Positions 39,865-49,591 of a stretch of 64,000 nucleotides of DNA are shown here, in pieces. Numbering within the stretch: the stretch's first letter is position 1; every line of letters starts with the position of its first letter. The notes beneath the pieces were generated by a model. It did no database searches. It saw only the letters and a program-made list of their open reading frames with translations, and was not told where the DNA came from. Source of the DNA: Nocardia cyriacigeorgica (GTDB taxonomy: Bacteria; Actinomycetota; Actinomycetes; Mycobacteriales; Mycobacteriaceae); contig NZ_JAAGUY010000002.1 in assembly GCF_010868145.1 (NCBI RefSeq), positions 35,005-99,004 of the forward strand, given 5' to 3'. Made by a program: the position numbers and the translations under genes.

Positions 39865-41127
39865 CTACTTCGGGACCGTCAACACATCGGTGCCGACGAA
39901 CGGAACCAGTGCTTCGGGGACCCGGACCGAACCGTCGGCCTGCTGGTGATTCTCCAGCAGCGCGACGATCCATCGGGTGGTGGCCAGGGTGCCGTTGAGC
40001 GTCGCGGCGATCTGCGGTTTGCCGTTCTCGTCGCGGTAGCGCACCGACAGCCTGCGGGCCTGGAAGGTGGTGCAGTTGGAGGTGGAGGTCAGCTCCCGGT
40101 AGGTCTGCTGGGTCGGCACCCATGCCTCGCAGTCGAACTTGCGGGCGGCCGAGCTGCCAAGATCGCCTGCTGCGACATCGATGACCCTGTAGGGCACCTC
40201 GATCGCGGCGAGCATGTCGCGTTCCCAGGCCAGCAATCGCTGATGCTCGGCATCGGCGTCCTCGGGCCGGCAATAGACGAACATCTCGACCTTGTCGAAC
40301 TGGTGCACCCGGATGATGCCGCGGGTGTCCTTGCCGTAGCTACCCGCCTCCCGGCGGAAGCACGACGACCAGCCCGCGTAGCGCTTGGCGCCGCCGCTCA
40401 GGTCCAGGATCTCGTCGGAGTGATAGCCGGCCAGCGGCACCTCCGAGGTACCGACCAGGTACAGATCGTCATCGGCAAGGTGATACACCTCGGCCGAATG
40501 CTGGCCGAGGAATCCGGTGCCCGCCATGATCTCCGGGCGCACCAGCACCGGCGGGATCATCATGGTGAAGCCGTTGGCGACCGCGCGCTGCGCCGCCAGC
40601 TGCAACAGACCCAGCTGCAGCAGCGCGCCGTAACCGGTGAGGAAGTAGAAGCGGGCACCCGAGACCTTGGCGCCGCGTTCCATATCGATCAGGCCGAGCG
40701 ACTCGCCGAGCTCCAGGTGATCCTTGGGCGTGAAGTCGAACTCCGGCGGCGTGCCGACAGTCTCCAACAGGACGTAATCGGCTTCGCCTCCGGACGGCGC
40801 GCCCTCCTGTACGACATTGGAGATGGCGCGCTGCGCAGCATCCAGATCGGCGTCCGCGGCATGCTGAGCCGCCTCGGCCTCCTTCACCTTCGCCGACATC
40901 TCCGAGGCCTCGGCGAGCAGTGCGGGGCGCTCCTCTTTGCTCGCCTTGCCGATCCTCTTTCCCATCGCCTTGTGCTCGGCGCGCAGATTGTCGGCGGTGG
41001 CGACCGCGGCCCGGCGCGCCGCGTCGGCCTCGAGCAGCGCGTCCACGAGCGCGGGATCCTCACCACGCGCCCGCTGCGAGGCACGGACGGCGTCAGGATG
41101 CTCGCGCAGGAATCGGAGGTCGATCAT
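39865..41127 (-). CDS. serS: Seryl-tRNA synthetase
   Basis: Class II aminoacyl-tRNA synthetase charging tRNA-Ser, 420 residues. The N-terminal coiled-coil arm (about 28-100) contacts the tRNA long variable arm. Motif 2 is [17 protein letters not shown], and motif 3 lies at [21 protein letters not shown] at 41127 gives [12 protein letters not shown], the typical start; the open frame continues far upstream without support. Matches Rv3834c. It is divergent from the aldehyde dehydrogenase gene. Confidence 0.96.
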   Translation of the reverse strand: MIDLRFLREHPDAVRASQRARGEDPALVDALLEADAARRAAVATADNLRAEHKAMGKRIGKASKEERPALLAEASEMSAKVKEAEAAQHAADADLDAAQRAISNVVQEGAPSGGEADYVLLETVGTPPEFDFTPKDHLELGESLGLIDMERGAKVSGARFYFLTGYGALLQLGLLQLAAQRAVANGFTMMIPPVLVRPEIMAGTGFLGQHSAEVYHLADDDLYLVGTSEVPLAGYHSDEILDLSGGAKRYAGWSSCFRREAGSYGKDTRGIIRVHQFDKVEMFVYCRPEDADAEHQRLLAWERDMLAAIEVPYRVIDVAAGDLGSSAARKFDCEAWVPTQQTYRELTSTSNCTTFQARRLSVRYRDENGKPQIAATLNGTLATTRWIVALLENHQQADGSVRVPEALVPFVGTDVLTVPK

Positions 41128-41262
41128 GGCTGACCAGCCTAGTTGGCGGCACCTGTACGGCGTAATCGGATATCGGTTCGACACTCCCCGCCACACACCG
41201 CACCGTGCCGCCGGATCGGCCGATGTTCGCCGGGAACCCGTCCGGAGGCGCATAGTTGTTCT

Positions 41263-42972
41263 GTGGCCACCACTTTCGACGACACAGCCATCGACAACGC
41301 ACTGGCCGAGCTCGCAGCGGGTGAAAAGGCGTGGGCGAGCACGCCGCTGCGCCGCCGCCGCGAACTCCTCGACGATATCCACGCCCGTACCGCGCGCTTC
41401 GCCGCCGACTGGGTGCGAGCCGCATGCACCATCAAACAGCTCGACCCCGATTCCCCGCTGGTCGGTGAGGAATGGATGTCGGGCCCCCTGACCCTGCTGC
41501 AGGCCACCACCGCACTCTCGGAGACGCTGAGCGCGCTCGAATCCGGCCGCAACCCACTCGACGGCATCGAGCTGACCTCCGCGCCCGGCGACCGCATCGC
41601 GGTGCCGGTGCTGCCCCACGGCACCTACGACAAACTGCTGCTCAGCGGGTTCTCCGGGGAGGTCTGGCTGCGTCCTGGCGTCGATGCCGAGACCGCGCGC
41701 CGCAAGGCGGGGCTCGCGCAGCTCGCTCCGGCCGCGACCGGCGGTGTTGGTGTCGTCCTCGGCGCGGGCAACATCATGTCGATCGCCCCGCTCGACACCC
41801 TGTACGAGCTGTACGCGAACAACCGGGTCGTCGCGCTGAAGTTGAACCCGATCACCGATCCCCTGTACACGGTGTTCGAGATGATCTTCGCCCCGCTCAT
41901 CGAGCTCGGGGTGCTGCGCATCCTCACCGGCGGCGCCGCCGAGGGCGGATATCTGGTGCGCCATTCCGGGGTCGCGCACGTACACATGACCGGCAGCGCC
42001 CAGACTCACGACGCCATCGTGTGGGGCACCGGCCCGGACGCGGTGGAGCGCCGTCACGACCGGCGGCCACTGCTGACCAAGCCGATCACCAGCGAGCTCG
42101 GCGGCGTCTCGCCGACCATCGTGGTGCCAGGCGACTGGTCCGAAGCCGATCTGCGCTACCAGGCCGCGCACGTGGCCACCCAACGCCTGCACAACGGTGG
42201 CTACAACTGTGTGGCCGCCCAGACGATTGTGCTCAGCGCGGAGTGGCCGCAGAAGGAGCAGTTCCTGCGTGAGCTGCGCGAGGCGATGGCCAATGCGCCG
42301 CAGCGTCCGGCGTACTACCCGGGCAGCGACAAGCGGGTTTCGGATGCGCTGGCGTCCTATCCGGATGCCACCCGGCTCGGTCCGGAGTCCGGCAGGCTAC
42401 TGGTGGAAGACCTGCCCGCCGCCGAAACCGCACTGCTGCGCACCGAATATTTCGCACCCGTGCTCGGCGTCGTCGAGCTGCCCGCCGCGAGCGGCGGTGA
42501 ATTCGTGCAGCGGGCCGTCGACTTCGCCAACGATGAGCTCACCGGCACGCTTGGGGCCAACATCATCGCGCATCCGGTCACCATCAAGCGGCTCGGCATC
42601 GCCTTCGATCGCGCGGTGGAGCGGCTGCGCTACGGCACCGTCGCGATCAACGCCTGGACCGGGCTGGCATTCCTGACCCCACGCGCCTCCTGGGGCGCAT
42701 ACCCGGGGCACACCCTGGAGGACGTGCAGAGCGGCGTCGGCATCGTGCACAACGCCTTGCTGCTCGACGACGTGGAACGCACCGTCGTGCGCGGCCCGTT
42801 CCGCCCCGCCCCACGGTCGGTGCTGCACGCTGAATGGGCACTCTCGCCCAAACCGCCGTGGTTCGTCGACAACACCACCGCCGCGTCAACGGGTCGCAAG
42901 CTCACCGAGTTCTACGCGGCGAACAATCCCGCCCGGCTGCCCGGCGTGTTCGCCTCCGCGCTGCGGGGTTGA
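41263..42972 (+). CDS. Aldehyde dehydrogenase family protein
   Basis: 569 residues, longer than the usual ~490. GTG at 41263 (GGAGG 15 bases upstream). The catalytic Cys is in [10 protein letters not shown] and the general-base region is [15 protein letters not shown]; the NAD-binding segment is [16 protein letters not shown], followed by LKLNPI. The N-terminal ~90 residues ([14 protein letters not shown]) replace the usual oligomerisation start. It belongs to an atypical ALDH branch; acyl-CoA or ester substrates are possible, but none can be assigned. Confidence 0.82.
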   Translation: MATTFDDTAIDNALAELAAGEKAWASTPLRRRRELLDDIHARTARFAADWVRAACTIKQLDPDSPLVGEEWMSGPLTLLQATTALSETLSALESGRNPLDGIELTSAPGDRIAVPVLPHGTYDKLLLSGFSGEVWLRPGVDAETARRKAGLAQLAPAATGGVGVVLGAGNIMSIAPLDTLYELYANNRVVALKLNPITDPLYTVFEMIFAPLIELGVLRILTGGAAEGGYLVRHSGVAHVHMTGSAQTHDAIVWGTGPDAVERRHDRRPLLTKPITSELGGVSPTIVVPGDWSEADLRYQAAHVATQRLHNGGYNCVAAQTIVLSAEWPQKEQFLRELREAMANAPQRPAYYPGSDKRVSDALASYPDATRLGPESGRLLVEDLPAAETALLRTEYFAPVLGVVELPAASGGEFVQRAVDFANDELTGTLGANIIAHPVTIKRLGIAFDRAVERLRYGTVAINAWTGLAFLTPRASWGAYPGHTLEDVQSGVGIVHNALLLDDVERTVVRGPFRPAPRSVLHAEWALSPKPPWFVDNTTAASTGRKLTEFYAANNPARLPGVFASALRG

Positions 42973-43154
42973 TCAGGAGTCGACGCGGCGGACGACGTCC
43001 AACGGCCGGAGGACCGACCGGCGCCCACGGCGATGGCCACCCAGCCGGCCAGGGCCCGATCCATGACGTCGCGGCCGGGGAACCGCCCGGTCAGGGGCCT
43101 GTTCCGGCAGCCCTCGTGGCACGGTGAGCCAGAACACTGCCATGATGGGTCGCG

Positions 43155-44396
43155 ATGACCTCCGATGACGCGCACACGCCCCCGCCGGTGCCCGAGCCCT
43201 CTCGGGACGGTGATCCGTCGCGGCCCGCCGCAGGCCGCCCCGGTCGTGGCTCCGCCGGCAGGCGCTCGCCCGGCGCCGCGTTCGGCCGGTCGAAACCCCG
43301 GTCCGGCCGCAGGTCGACGAGTGCGGCTGTTTCGGCGGAGAGCGCGGACAACACCGCGTCGTCCGGGTCCAAGCTTCGCCTGTCCGCGCCGAAGCTGCGC
43401 TGGGGTTTGCTCGCGGTCGCCGTGGGCGCGGTCTCCGCGGCCATGGTGACGCTGTTCGTCACCGGCTTCGAGAACGACTCCGGCCTGGAAGCGCACAACC
43501 CCGCCGTCGCCGTCCCGGCAGGCGCCGAGAAGACCTTCGGCACCGCCACTCGCGGCGACTGCCTCAGCTGGACCGCGCCCGACCGGTCCGATCTGGTCGA
43601 GGTCGACTGTGCCGACAAGCATATGTTCGAGGTCACCGCCGATATCGACCTGAGCAGATACCCCGGTAAGGAATTCGGTCCCGGTTCGCGCTTCCCGGAT
43701 TCGCTGCGGTTCACCGAACTCAAAGAGGAGCACTGCGTCACCGCCGCCCAGCAGTACCTCGGCGGAAAGTTCGATCCGCGCGGACGTTTCGTCGTCGGCC
43801 TGATGTACCCGAGCCCCGAGGGCTGGGCCAAGACCGGAGATCGCAAGCTGCGCTGCGGTCTTCAGGCCGCAGGCCTGACCGGAGCTGCTTCGGCGCCGCT
43901 GCCGACCACCGGCAGCGTGCTCGACAACGATCAGTCCAAGGTGTTCGCGCCTGGCATGTGCCTGGGGATCAACCAGAACCTGCCCACTGACCCGGTCGAC
44001 TGCACCCAGCCGCATGCGGTGGAGATCGTGGCGACCGTCGATCTCGGCGCGCGTTTCCAGGGACCGCCGCCGCCGAAGGAGGAGCAGGACAAGTTCGTCG
44101 AGGGCGAATGTGCGCGCCTGTCCACCGAGTACCTCGGTGGCCCGGATGTGCTGCGCAACAAGACGTTGACGCTGTTCTTCGACTACATCGACGCACGCAG
44201 CTGGCTGGCGGGCAGCCGCAAGCTCGACTGCATGGTGGGCAAGGGCGCCGACCAGGAAGGGTTCGCACCGATCACCGGATCGGCCAAGGGCGAGATCCAG
44301 ATCAACGGTCAGGCGCCGGTCCCGCCGCCGAGCGACGGCCGCTACACCCCACCGCCGCTGCCCGGCGCCGCACCGCTGCCCGCGCAGCCGCGATAG
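43155..44396 (+). CDS. Septum-formation family membrane protein (Rv3835-like)
   Basis: 413 residues. An N-terminal disordered Pro/Arg/Ser-rich region (1-75) is followed by one TM helix (GLLAVAVGAVSAAMVTLFV) and an extracytoplasmic part with two repeats. Each repeat carries paired cysteines around a TRGDCLSW / PGMCLGIN turn and a later EVDCADKH / PVDCTQPH strand, as in the septum-formation domain. A Pro-rich tail ends the protein. ATG at 43155. It forms a likely operon with the metallopeptidase 16 bases downstream, as Rv3835-Rv3836. Precise role unknown. Confidence 0.8.
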   Translation: MTSDDAHTPPPVPEPSRDGDPSRPAAGRPGRGSAGRRSPGAAFGRSKPRSGRRSTSAAVSAESADNTASSGSKLRLSAPKLRWGLLAVAVGAVSAAMVTLFVTGFENDSGLEAHNPAVAVPAGAEKTFGTATRGDCLSWTAPDRSDLVEVDCADKHMFEVTADIDLSRYPGKEFGPGSRFPDSLRFTELKEEHCVTAAQQYLGGKFDPRGRFVVGLMYPSPEGWAKTGDRKLRCGLQAAGLTGAASAPLPTTGSVLDNDQSKVFAPGMCLGINQNLPTDPVDCTQPHAVEIVATVDLGARFQGPPPPKEEQDKFVEGECARLSTEYLGGPDVLRNKTLTLFFDYIDARSWLAGSRKLDCMVGKGADQEGFAPITGSAKGEIQINGQAPVPPPSDGRYTPPPLPGAAPLPAQPR

Positions 44397-44412
44397 GCGG
44401 TCGACGACGTTC

Positions 44413-44763
44413 ATGCCGGTCTCCATGTCCGAGGACCGCTTCGAAGAGCTGGTCGGCGACGCCCTCGATCTCATTCCGGCCGAACTCGCCCGAGCCATCG
44501 ACAATGTCGTGGTGCTGATCGAGCCTCGCAATCTGGAGGATCCACATCTGCTCGGGCTGTATCACGGAATTGCGCTGACCGAGCGCGACAGTCAATACGG
44601 GGGCGCGCTGCCGGACACGGTGACCATCTATCGAGACGCCCTACTGGACATATGCGCCGACGAAGAAGAGGTGGTGGAGGAGGTGGCGATCACCGTGATC
44701 CATGAGATAGCACACTATTTCGGGATTGACGAAGATCGGCTCCATCAGCTGGGATGGGGCTAG
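44413..44763 (+). CDS. Small zincin-like metallopeptidase (Rv3836-like)
   Basis: 116 residues. The HExxH motif is VIHEIAHYFGIDEDRL, with a downstream Asp/Glu as possible third zinc ligand, matching the minimal zincin family (DUF1025). ATG at 44413; a second in-frame ATG at 44425 (MSEDRFEELV) is equally plausible. Substrate unknown. Confidence 0.88.
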   Translation: MPVSMSEDRFEELVGDALDLIPAELARAIDNVVVLIEPRNLEDPHLLGLYHGIALTERDSQYGGALPDTVTIYRDALLDICADEEEVVEEVAITVIHEIAHYFGIDEDRLHQLGWG

Positions 44764-44934
44764 TCTTAGCCCGAGCTGTATGCGAACCTATGGATGGGGG
44801 TTCGTATCCGGCACGTAAGACCGGAAGAAACTCTGGATTGGATGGAACCGATTGCGGTGCCGTCGCGTCCAATGTACTCGTAGGGGGAATTCTCGTGGTT
44901 CCGCCGAACAGCTACCACTAGAAGGAGTCGAGAC

Positions 44935-45267
44935 ATGATTGGCAACGTGCACGTCACACCAGAAATCATCCTCGCCGCAAGTGTCGAGCTGGATCTGCTC
45001 GCCGACCGCCTGGCAGGTGTGGCCGCTCTGGCCGGCCCGGCGACGCACGTCCTCCCCTCGGGCGCCGAGGAGGTGTCCCTGCTGGCCGCGAATCACTTCA
45101 ACCACGCGGCCGTCACCCACGACAAGGCCATCGCGCAGGGGATTCTCGAACTGCACCACGCCGCAGCGATCCTGCGCAGCCAGCTCGCGCAGTACCTGGC
45201 CGAGGACGCCACGTCCGCCGGAATCGTCACGCTGACCGGCGCGCCGTTCAACTCGATCGTCGCCTAG
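44935..45267 (+). CDS. PE-family protein
   Basis: 110 residues, all-helical. It has the PE dipeptide at 9-10 (HVTPEIILAA) and, near the C-terminus, YLAED, matching the YxxxD/E type VII secretion signal. Length equals a bare PE domain with no PGRS tail. ATG at 44935 has AAGGAG eight bases upstream. It should pair with the PPE protein encoded 48 bases downstream to form the export-competent heterodimer recognised by EspG. Confidence 0.85.
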   Translation: MIGNVHVTPEIILAASVELDLLADRLAGVAALAGPATHVLPSGAEEVSLLAANHFNHAAVTHDKAIAQGILELHHAAAILRSQLAQYLAEDATSAGIVTLTGAPFNSIVA

Positions 45268-45315
45268 CCAACCGCCGAGCCGGCTCCGAGCTTCACACAA
45301 GGGGAGAAACCACTC

Positions 45316-46485
45316 ATGACCGCAGGAATCACCGGGGTGTTCTGGCTACCCCGCATGGCCGAATTCAACTCCGTCGCGCTCAACGCGGGCGCACATGCCG
45401 TTCCGATCTCCGCCGCCGCCACCTCCTGGGGGACGCTGACCGCCGCATGGGTGGACGCCACCGCGACCGTCACCCGGGTCATGGCCGAAGTCGGCGTCGG
45501 CCTGCAGAGCATCAACGGCATCGGTGCGCTGGCCCGGCTGGGTGGATTCACCGCGTGGGCAGGCCAGCAGGGAATCATGGCCGCCACGATGGGCTCCAAG
45601 GCCGCAGCCAACGCGACCGCCTACACCGTCGCCTCGCTGGCCATGCCGAGTTTGCCGGAGATCGCTGCCGTCAACGCCGCGTATGTGGCGTCGGCGAACC
45701 CGGCGGGCGCGATGTCGGGTGCCTATGAGGCGGCCGAAGTCGTCAAGCGCGCCATGGACATTCGCGCGGCACTGGTGATGGAGACCTACGAGGCCGCCAC
45801 CTCCGCGACCGTCGTCACCCCGGGTGAGTTCATCAACCCGCCGCCGATCGCCAACGGCGCGGGCTCGGCCGAGGCCGCGAGCAACGCAGACCAGGCGTTC
45901 CAGAGCAGCAACGGCGACCCGGTGCAGACCGCACTGGCCGCGGCGGGCGCGGTGGTCAACAACCCTGCGATCAGCAGCGCGGTTACCCAGGTCGCGAATG
46001 TGGCCGGTTCGGTGGCCACCAGCGGTGTGAGCACCGTCGGCAACCTCGGCGCCAACGCCATTGCCGCCGCCACCAGCTCTGGCGCACCCGGTGTCGCCTC
46101 CATGGCGCCGATGAGCATCGCGACCGGTGGTGCCGCAGCCGCGGCAGGTGCCTCCACTCGGGCCGCCGGTATGGGTACGTCCGTCGGCATGGGCGGCAAC
46201 AGCACGTTCAAGGTGCCCGAGGGCTGGGGTGCGCCGCCGCTCAGTGGCGGTGCGGGTGCGGCCCTTCCGGTCACCGAGGTCGCGGTCGCGCGTACCGAGC
46301 CGGCCGCGCCGATCCGTCCCAACACCGCGCCGACCAGCCCGCTGATGGGTCGTGGCGCGGCCAACTCCGACGACGACGAGACCGAGCACAACGGCGCCGA
46401 TTACCTGCGGGCCGACCACTTCACCGACGGCCGCCTCGCGGCCGACGGTGTCATCGGTGGCGATCCCGCCGGAACGGCCAAATGA
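45316..46485 (+). CDS. PPE-family protein
   Basis: 389 residues. The N-terminal ~180 residues form the helical PPE domain. The usual PPE tripeptide region reads FWLPRMAEFNS, so the motif is degenerate, while the W-x-G-like SWGTL turn is kept. The tail is Ala/Gly/Ser/Thr-rich (VVTPGEF onward) and ends in an acidic stretch SDDDETEHNGADYLRADHF. ATG at 45316 has AGGGGAG 7 bases upstream. Its stop overlaps the espG start (ATGA). Predicted substrate of an ESX system encoded elsewhere. Confidence 0.85.
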   Translation: MTAGITGVFWLPRMAEFNSVALNAGAHAVPISAAATSWGTLTAAWVDATATVTRVMAEVGVGLQSINGIGALARLGGFTAWAGQQGIMAATMGSKAAANATAYTVASLAMPSLPEIAAVNAAYVASANPAGAMSGAYEAAEVVKRAMDIRAALVMETYEAATSATVVTPGEFINPPPIANGAGSAEAASNADQAFQSSNGDPVQTALAAAGAVVNNPAISSAVTQVANVAGSVATSGVSTVGNLGANAIAAATSSGAPGVASMAPMSIATGGAAAAAGASTRAAGMGTSVGMGGNSTFKVPEGWGAPPLSGGAGAALPVTEVAVARTEPAAPIRPNTAPTSPLMGRGAANSDDDETEHNGADYLRADHFTDGRLAADGVIGGDPAGTAK

Positions 46486-47312
46486 CGGTTCTCGGTGCCG
46501 GTCGCGGTCCGGCGACGCTCGGCGCCGTCACGCTGTCGCTCGACGAAATGCAGTTCCTGCTGGAACTTCTGCAGATCGACGAGGTTCCCGTCGTGTTGAA
46601 CGCGATAGGGCGCTACGACAACGAGGCGGCGCACGACGCGGCAATGGCCGTGGCCGCGAAGTCGCTCACCGAACGAGAACTGCTCGACGGTGAGGTCGTG
46701 CATCCGGAACTCGCCGACCGACTGTTCGGGCTGTATCGCCCGCACTGGGTGATCGCGCTTCGGCTGGTCGTCGAGGGTCAAACGAGTCGGATGTGTCTGT
46801 CGAAGGGTGACGATCTGGTGACCGTCGCCCTCCGCGGGCCCGACTCCTATGTGATCCACGAGGCCGACGACGATCTGCCCGGCCCGGTGCTGTCGGCGCT
46901 CGGACCGGCCGAGGGGCTCGAGCTCACCGGGATGAACGCCCCGACCGAGCAATTGATCCCGATCTTCGAGGACCTCGGCGATGCAGCGGCCATGACAGCA
47001 CGCCTCACCAAGGTCGGCAACCCGCCGCGGGATGCGCAGGCGATCGCCTCGGCGATGGTGCATCTCGAGTCGCACGCCGAGATCGTCGGTGTGATCTACG
47101 GCGACGGCACCCGGGAGATGGCCGACAACCACATCGCCGTGTACAACACCCGCGCCGGTCGTTTTTTAGCGACGGCGAGCATGTCCGACGACGGCGTCAA
47201 GTGGACCTCGTTCAGCGGCGGCAGCAACGCCCGGTTGCGTACGGCGCTACTGGATCTGATCAATTCCCTGCCGGAACGCGAAGACTTTCCCGGCAATCCG
47301 GCGTTGGCCTGA
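46482..47312 (+). CDS. EspG-family ESX secretion chaperone
   Basis: 276 residues. EspG proteins bind the helical tip of the PPE partner in the cytosol and keep the PE/PPE pair soluble before export. Recognised by overall pattern: N-terminal VTLSLDEMQFLLELLQIDEVP, middle HWVIALRLVVEG and C-terminal DGVKWTSFSGGSNARLRTALLDLI. ATG at 46482 overlaps the PPE stop by four bases. No EccB-E or EsxAB genes are near, so the trio depends on an ESX machine elsewhere. A clear terminator follows. Confidence 0.83.
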   Translation: MTVLGAGRGPATLGAVTLSLDEMQFLLELLQIDEVPVVLNAIGRYDNEAAHDAAMAVAAKSLTERELLDGEVVHPELADRLFGLYRPHWVIALRLVVEGQTSRMCLSKGDDLVTVALRGPDSYVIHEADDDLPGPVLSALGPAEGLELTGMNAPTEQLIPIFEDLGDAAAMTARLTKVGNPPRDAQAIASAMVHLESHAEIVGVIYGDGTREMADNHIAVYNTRAGRFLATASMSDDGVKWTSFSGGSNARLRTALLDLINSLPEREDFPGNPALA

Positions 47313-47338
47313 TCCGGTGTCGATTTGATCGACCGAAT

Positions 47339-47380
47339 ACCGCGCCCGGTCACCACAGGTGACCGGGCGCGGTGTCGTTT
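47339..47380 (+). terminator. Terminator after the PE-PPE-EspG unit
   Basis: A 15-bp perfect stem (47339-47353 with 47359-47373) and a five-base loop, followed by GTCGTTT. It starts 27 bases after the espG stop and ends before the minus-strand phosphatase gene. Confidence 0.85.
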
Positions 47381-47420
47381 CGGCTGGATATCGGCGCGAA
47401 TGCCGGACGCGACCGAGGAA

Positions 47421-48083
47421 TCACCCCATCGGGTCGTCGGCGCCGAGCGCGGGGGCGCGGCCGAAGGGCGGTGTGAACCGGCCCCAGCGCACACACTCCC
47501 AGGTGCCGTCCGGATGCGGTGCCAACTCGATGGTCTCGGTGTTGTCCAGGTGATTGTCGATGGTGAACGGCGGGGCGACACCGGTCAGCGTCCGCGCCAC
47601 CAATCGCATGGCGGCACCGTGGTTCACCAGCATCACATCGCCGGCATCGACACCGGCCAGGTAGCCGTCACGCAGCTCGGTGATCGCGGGCAGGAACCGG
47701 TCGAGCACATCCTGTCCGGATTCCCCACCTGGCAGCCGCTGCGCCAATTCGCCCTCATGCCAGGACCGGTAGACGCGCAGGAACAACTCGTGCGCCTGCT
47801 GGCTGTTCTCCCCCTCCAGTTCACCGACCTGCACCTCGTGCACACCGTCGAGTATGCCGGCCGCCACACCCGTCGCGCCTTCGATGAAGCCCGCGGTCTG
47901 CCTGGCCCGCAACGCCTGCGAGGACAACAGCAGACGCGGCGGGATCGTCAGCCGCGAACCGAAGGTCTTCGCCTGCGCCGCACCACGTTCGGTGAGTGGC
48001 AGTCCGGGCAGACTGGTATCGAGAATGCGCGCGACATTGCCCTCGGTCTCACCGTGGCGCACCAGAATCAGTTTGCCTGTCAC
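47421..48083 (-). CDS. Histidine phosphatase / phosphoglycerate-mutase-like (Rv3837c-like)
   Basis: 220 residues. The catalytic RHG motif is ILVRHGETEGN at the N-terminus and the second catalytic His lies in LVNHGAAMR. GTG at 48083 overlaps the pheA stop (GTGA), so translation is coupled. The branch includes acid phosphatases and true mutases; the short form without the mutase insertion favours a phosphatase. Operon with pheA as in Rv3838c-Rv3837c. Confidence 0.86.
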   Translation of the reverse strand: MTGKLILVRHGETEGNVARILDTSLPGLPLTERGAAQAKTFGSRLTIPPRLLLSSQALRARQTAGFIEGATGVAAGILDGVHEVQVGELEGENSQQAHELFLRVYRSWHEGELAQRLPGGESGQDVLDRFLPAITELRDGYLAGVDAGDVMLVNHGAAMRLVARTLTGVAPPFTIDNHLDNTETIELAPHPDGTWECVRWGRFTPPFGRAPALGADDPMG

Positions 48084-48994
48084 AGGTCGGCAACCCCCTT
48101 TCGTAATTGGGTCAGCCACTGCGCGGACTCCTCGTCCGACGGCGGCGGTGCCCCGGTGGCCGAGGTGGCGGGCCAGGAACCGAGGAATCGAATCCGTGCC
48201 GTGCGGTGCAGGGCCTTGAGCGCCTCGGCGACCGCCGCATCGTCGATGTGGCCGACGCAGTCCAGGTAGAACCGATAGGTGCCCATACCCGTCCGGGTTG
48301 GTCGTGATTCGATTCGGGTCAGATCGATGCCACGGGTGGAGAACTCGCCGAAGGCTCGCATGAGCGCACCGGGTTCGTTCGGCAGGTCCAGCACGATGGA
48401 GGTGCGATCGGCACCGGTAGGCTGTGGTGCCACGCGCGGCCTGGTGACCAGCACGAACCGGGTGATCGCGTCCTCATGGTCGGCCACGCCTTCAGCAAGG
48501 GCCGCCAGGCCGAGACGTTGTCCTGCCAGCGTGGTGGAGACGGCAGCGTCGGCGTGGCCTGCGAGCACATCCTCTGCCGCGGCCGCGTTCGAGGCCGATA
48601 CATAACTCACGGCGCCGGGTAGGTTGCGTTCGAGCCAGAGGCGCACCTGCGCGGCGGCGACCGGATAGGCGGCCACCGACCGCACATCGCCGAGCTCGGT
48701 GCCGGCAGGGGCGAGGATCGCGAAGCTGACTTCGAGTTCGGTCTCGGCGATGATCTGCAGCCGCGGCCCGACGGCCAGCGAATCCAGCGTCGCGGGGATC
48801 GAGCCCTCCACCGAGCTCTCGATCGGCACGACGGCGCCGTCGACGTCACCCGAACGGATCAGATCGAGCGCGGCGCCCTGACTGGGCGCGGCGATCCGCT
48901 CGACCGGCCCGTCGAAGGACCCCGAGGATTCGAGTTCGGCGAGGGCCATCTCGGTGAAGGTTCCGGAGGGCCCGAAATACGCTATTCGCGGCAC
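48080..48994 (-). CDS. pheA: Prephenate dehydratase
   Basis: 304 residues; converts prephenate to phenylpyruvate in phenylalanine synthesis. The N-terminal PDT domain opens with IAYFGPSGTFTE, and the catalytic Thr segment is ITRFVLVTRP. A C-terminal ACT domain (about 205-285; the ESRPTR motif is visible) binds phenylalanine for feedback control. GTG at 48994 is chosen because the protein then starts as the family does; the longer frame is Arg-rich. It is followed by the phosphatase with a 4-base overlap. Confidence 0.93.
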   Translation of the reverse strand: MPRIAYFGPSGTFTEMALAELESSGSFDGPVERIAAPSQGAALDLIRSGDVDGAVVPIESSVEGSIPATLDSLAVGPRLQIIAETELEVSFAILAPAGTELGDVRSVAAYPVAAAQVRLWLERNLPGAVSYVSASNAAAAEDVLAGHADAAVSTTLAGQRLGLAALAEGVADHEDAITRFVLVTRPRVAPQPTGADRTSIVLDLPNEPGALMRAFGEFSTRGIDLTRIESRPTRTGMGTYRFYLDCVGHIDDAAVAEALKALHRTARIRFLGSWPATSATGAPPPSDEESAQWLTQLRKGVADL

Positions 48995-49059
48995 GCCTAC
49001 GAGATTACTTGCGTAGCCGAGCGTGTCTCGCTGACTTCCCCGGGCCGGGAACGGTCGGG

Positions 49060-49470
49060 CTATCGGTCGGCGACTGGACGCAGCACCTCGCCGAGCGCGC
49101 GACCGAGCTGGTCCGGGTACTCGGTCTCGATGGCGAGCAATACTCCGCGCACCGCCTCGATCGCCTGCGGATTCAGGCCGGTGAGGAAGGCGATATCGGG
49201 TGTTGTCAGCGCGGTGCGGATGTCCTCGCCGCACAGGGCGGCGGCGGTACCGGCGACCATGGCCAGCGCGCGATCGGGAACGGCGGTCCGTGCGATCAGG
49301 CCGGTGTCGGAGTGGGCGGCTTCGGCGAGGATGTCGGCGATCTCGGCATCCTCGGCATCCGCGTCGATCACCCGGCCCGCCGGTGCCGAACCGGGCGCGA
49401 CCACGAGGCCGTCGACCAGGCTCCGCCGCGCGGGCACCGTCAACGCGACCAAGACCGGCTCGCTGCTCAT
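49060..49470 (-). CDS. Conserved-looking protein of unknown function upstream of pheA
   Basis: 136 residues from ATG at 49470; GTG at 49488 is an alternative. Ala/Leu/Glu-rich, probably helical, no TM segment and no recognised motif. Segments: VALTVPARRSLVDGLVVAPG, TPDIAFLTGLNPQAIEAV. Codon use resembles the surrounding genes, so it looks real. Same strand as pheA with a 65-base gap. Divergent from the DUF2470 gene, with an IdeR box between them. Confidence 0.6.
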   Translation of the reverse strand: MSSEPVLVALTVPARRSLVDGLVVAPGSAPAGRVIDADAEDAEIADILAEAAHSDTGLIARTAVPDRALAMVAGTAAALCGEDIRTALTTPDIAFLTGLNPQAIEAVRGVLLAIETEYPDQLGRALGEVLRPVADR

Positions 49471-49526
49471 GGCATTCAACTTACTCACCGGCCGCGATCT
49501 GGTGTTGCGGACATCCCCACGTTCGC

Positions 49527-49545
49527 TTAGGTTAGGTTAACCTAA
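49527..49545. promoter_or_regulatory. IdeR/DtxR iron box
   Basis: TTAGGTTAGGTTAACCTAA matches the mycobacterial IdeR consensus (TTAGGTTAGGCTAACCTAA, from memory) at 18 of 19 positions. It lies 46 bases before the DUF2470 start and 56 before the divergent gene. Iron-loaded IdeR should repress, fitting the iron-repressed Rv3839. Confidence 0.9.
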
Positions 49546-49591
49546 TTGAGTAGTTGTGAAGTGGGGCACGGTTCACCCAGTGGAGGTTTGT

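Noticed and set aside
39865..42192. 775-codon frame containing serS
   Set aside because: The extra N-terminal 355 codons are antisense to the aldehyde dehydrogenase gene; serS starts cleanly at 41127.
42973..43154. Possible small gene or RNA between the aldehyde dehydrogenase and septum-formation genes
   Set aside because: No RBS-led ORF, cloverleaf or strong hairpin found; ordinary intergenic DNA.
44780..44803. Terminator hairpin before the PE gene
   Set aside because: Only a six-bp stem (CGAACC/GGTTCG) with a long loop; too weak to call.
49009..49530. 173-codon plus-strand frame between pheA and the DUF2470 gene
   Set aside because: Mirror of the minus-strand unknown gene and covering the IdeR box; no RBS.
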